Of a stretch of 40,208 nt of DNA, positions 40,085 to 40,208 are shown piece after piece. How positions within the stretch are numbered: the first letter of the stretch is position 1; every line of letters starts with the position of its first letter. The stretch comes from Prorocentrum cordatum (Eukaryota; Sar; Dinophyceae; Prorocentrales; Prorocentraceae), in assembly GCA_963575745.1 (NCBI GenBank), contig CAUYUJ010020575.1:50001-90208 (forward strand), in the 5' to 3' direction. The position numbers were made by a program, and so were the translations under genes. The notes beneath the pieces were generated by a model. The model searched no databases, was not told the origin of the DNA, and was given only the letters and a program-made list of their open reading frames with translations.

Positions 40085-40208
40085 TACGTTGCTGTTGACC
40101 CTTCTGCCAGCTCAACAAGCTGCGTTGCTGTTAACCCATGAGGCAAGCGCACCCGTGCTGTGACCCATAAGGTCGTCGTCGGCGCCGAGGTAGTAACCCT
40201 TCTGCGTT
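40085..40208. repeat. GTTGCTGTTRACCC minisatellite, cut by the window edge
   Basis: GTTGCTGTTGACCC (40088), GTTGCTGTTAACCC (40124), GTGCTGTGACCC (40155) and TAGTAACCC (40191) repeat every 31-36 bases, followed by CTTCTGC or CATRAGG. The array continues beyond the right edge. Confidence 0.7.

Overview
The window looks like nuclear DNA of a dinoflagellate. The evidence is a tandem chlorophyll a/c light-harvesting polyprotein gene with a secondary-plastid leader, high GC, very large amounts of simple and tandem repeat, and introns that begin with GC or GA and end in AG before a G. A decayed LINE retroelement and a 100-N assembly gap (22609-22708) fit a repeat-rich protist genome. Large-celled, GC-rich genera such as Prorocentrum or Polarella are an inference only.

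Left part (1-14.9 kb). Two spliced genes lie on the minus strand, one behind the other. Gene A (exons 1-511, 786-3098 and probably 5961-6020) encodes a large, Lys/Ala-rich protein of no recognised family and runs off the left edge. Gene B (exons 7282-9144, 12378-14114, 14326-14859) joins into a predicted 1377-residue protein. It has a coiled coil, an hAT/RNase-H-like transposase signature and a C-terminal PHD-like zinc finger. Their two long introns (2.9 and 3.2 kb) hold 415-bp tandem repeats, a 110-bp degenerate AT-richer repeat and a shared TACGTA/GCATGC-word repeat. All four inferred introns have direct repeats at their borders.

Middle (15-22.6 kb). No gene is recognised here. There are CCAAGA-rich repeats, a ~330-bp tandem repeat, and a ~3.5-kb inverted structure (17565-21050). 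In that structure two arrays of one 89-bp repeat, about 16 and 13 copies, face each other around a spacer that is itself bounded by an inverted repeat. A G-rich minisatellite then runs into the assembly gap.

Right of the gap. The minus-strand light-harvesting polyprotein gene (22709-24337) has two complete 173-residue repeats and part of a third, with the 3' end lost in the gap. A GAGCT/GGACT pentamer repeat follows. From 25.9 to 31.5 kb on the plus strand lie the remains of an APE-type LINE (endonuclease plus reverse transcriptase), broken by stops and frameshifts.

From 31.5 kb to the end there is no convincing gene. The stretch holds dispersed and tandem repeats, small fold-back elements of at least two families, GC-extreme DNA, a ~615-bp compound trinucleotide repeat, and a minisatellite cut by the right edge.

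Only the light-harvesting protein has a clear cell role, which is light capture in the plastid. The rest is mostly gene-sized proteins of unknown function and mobile or repeat DNA.
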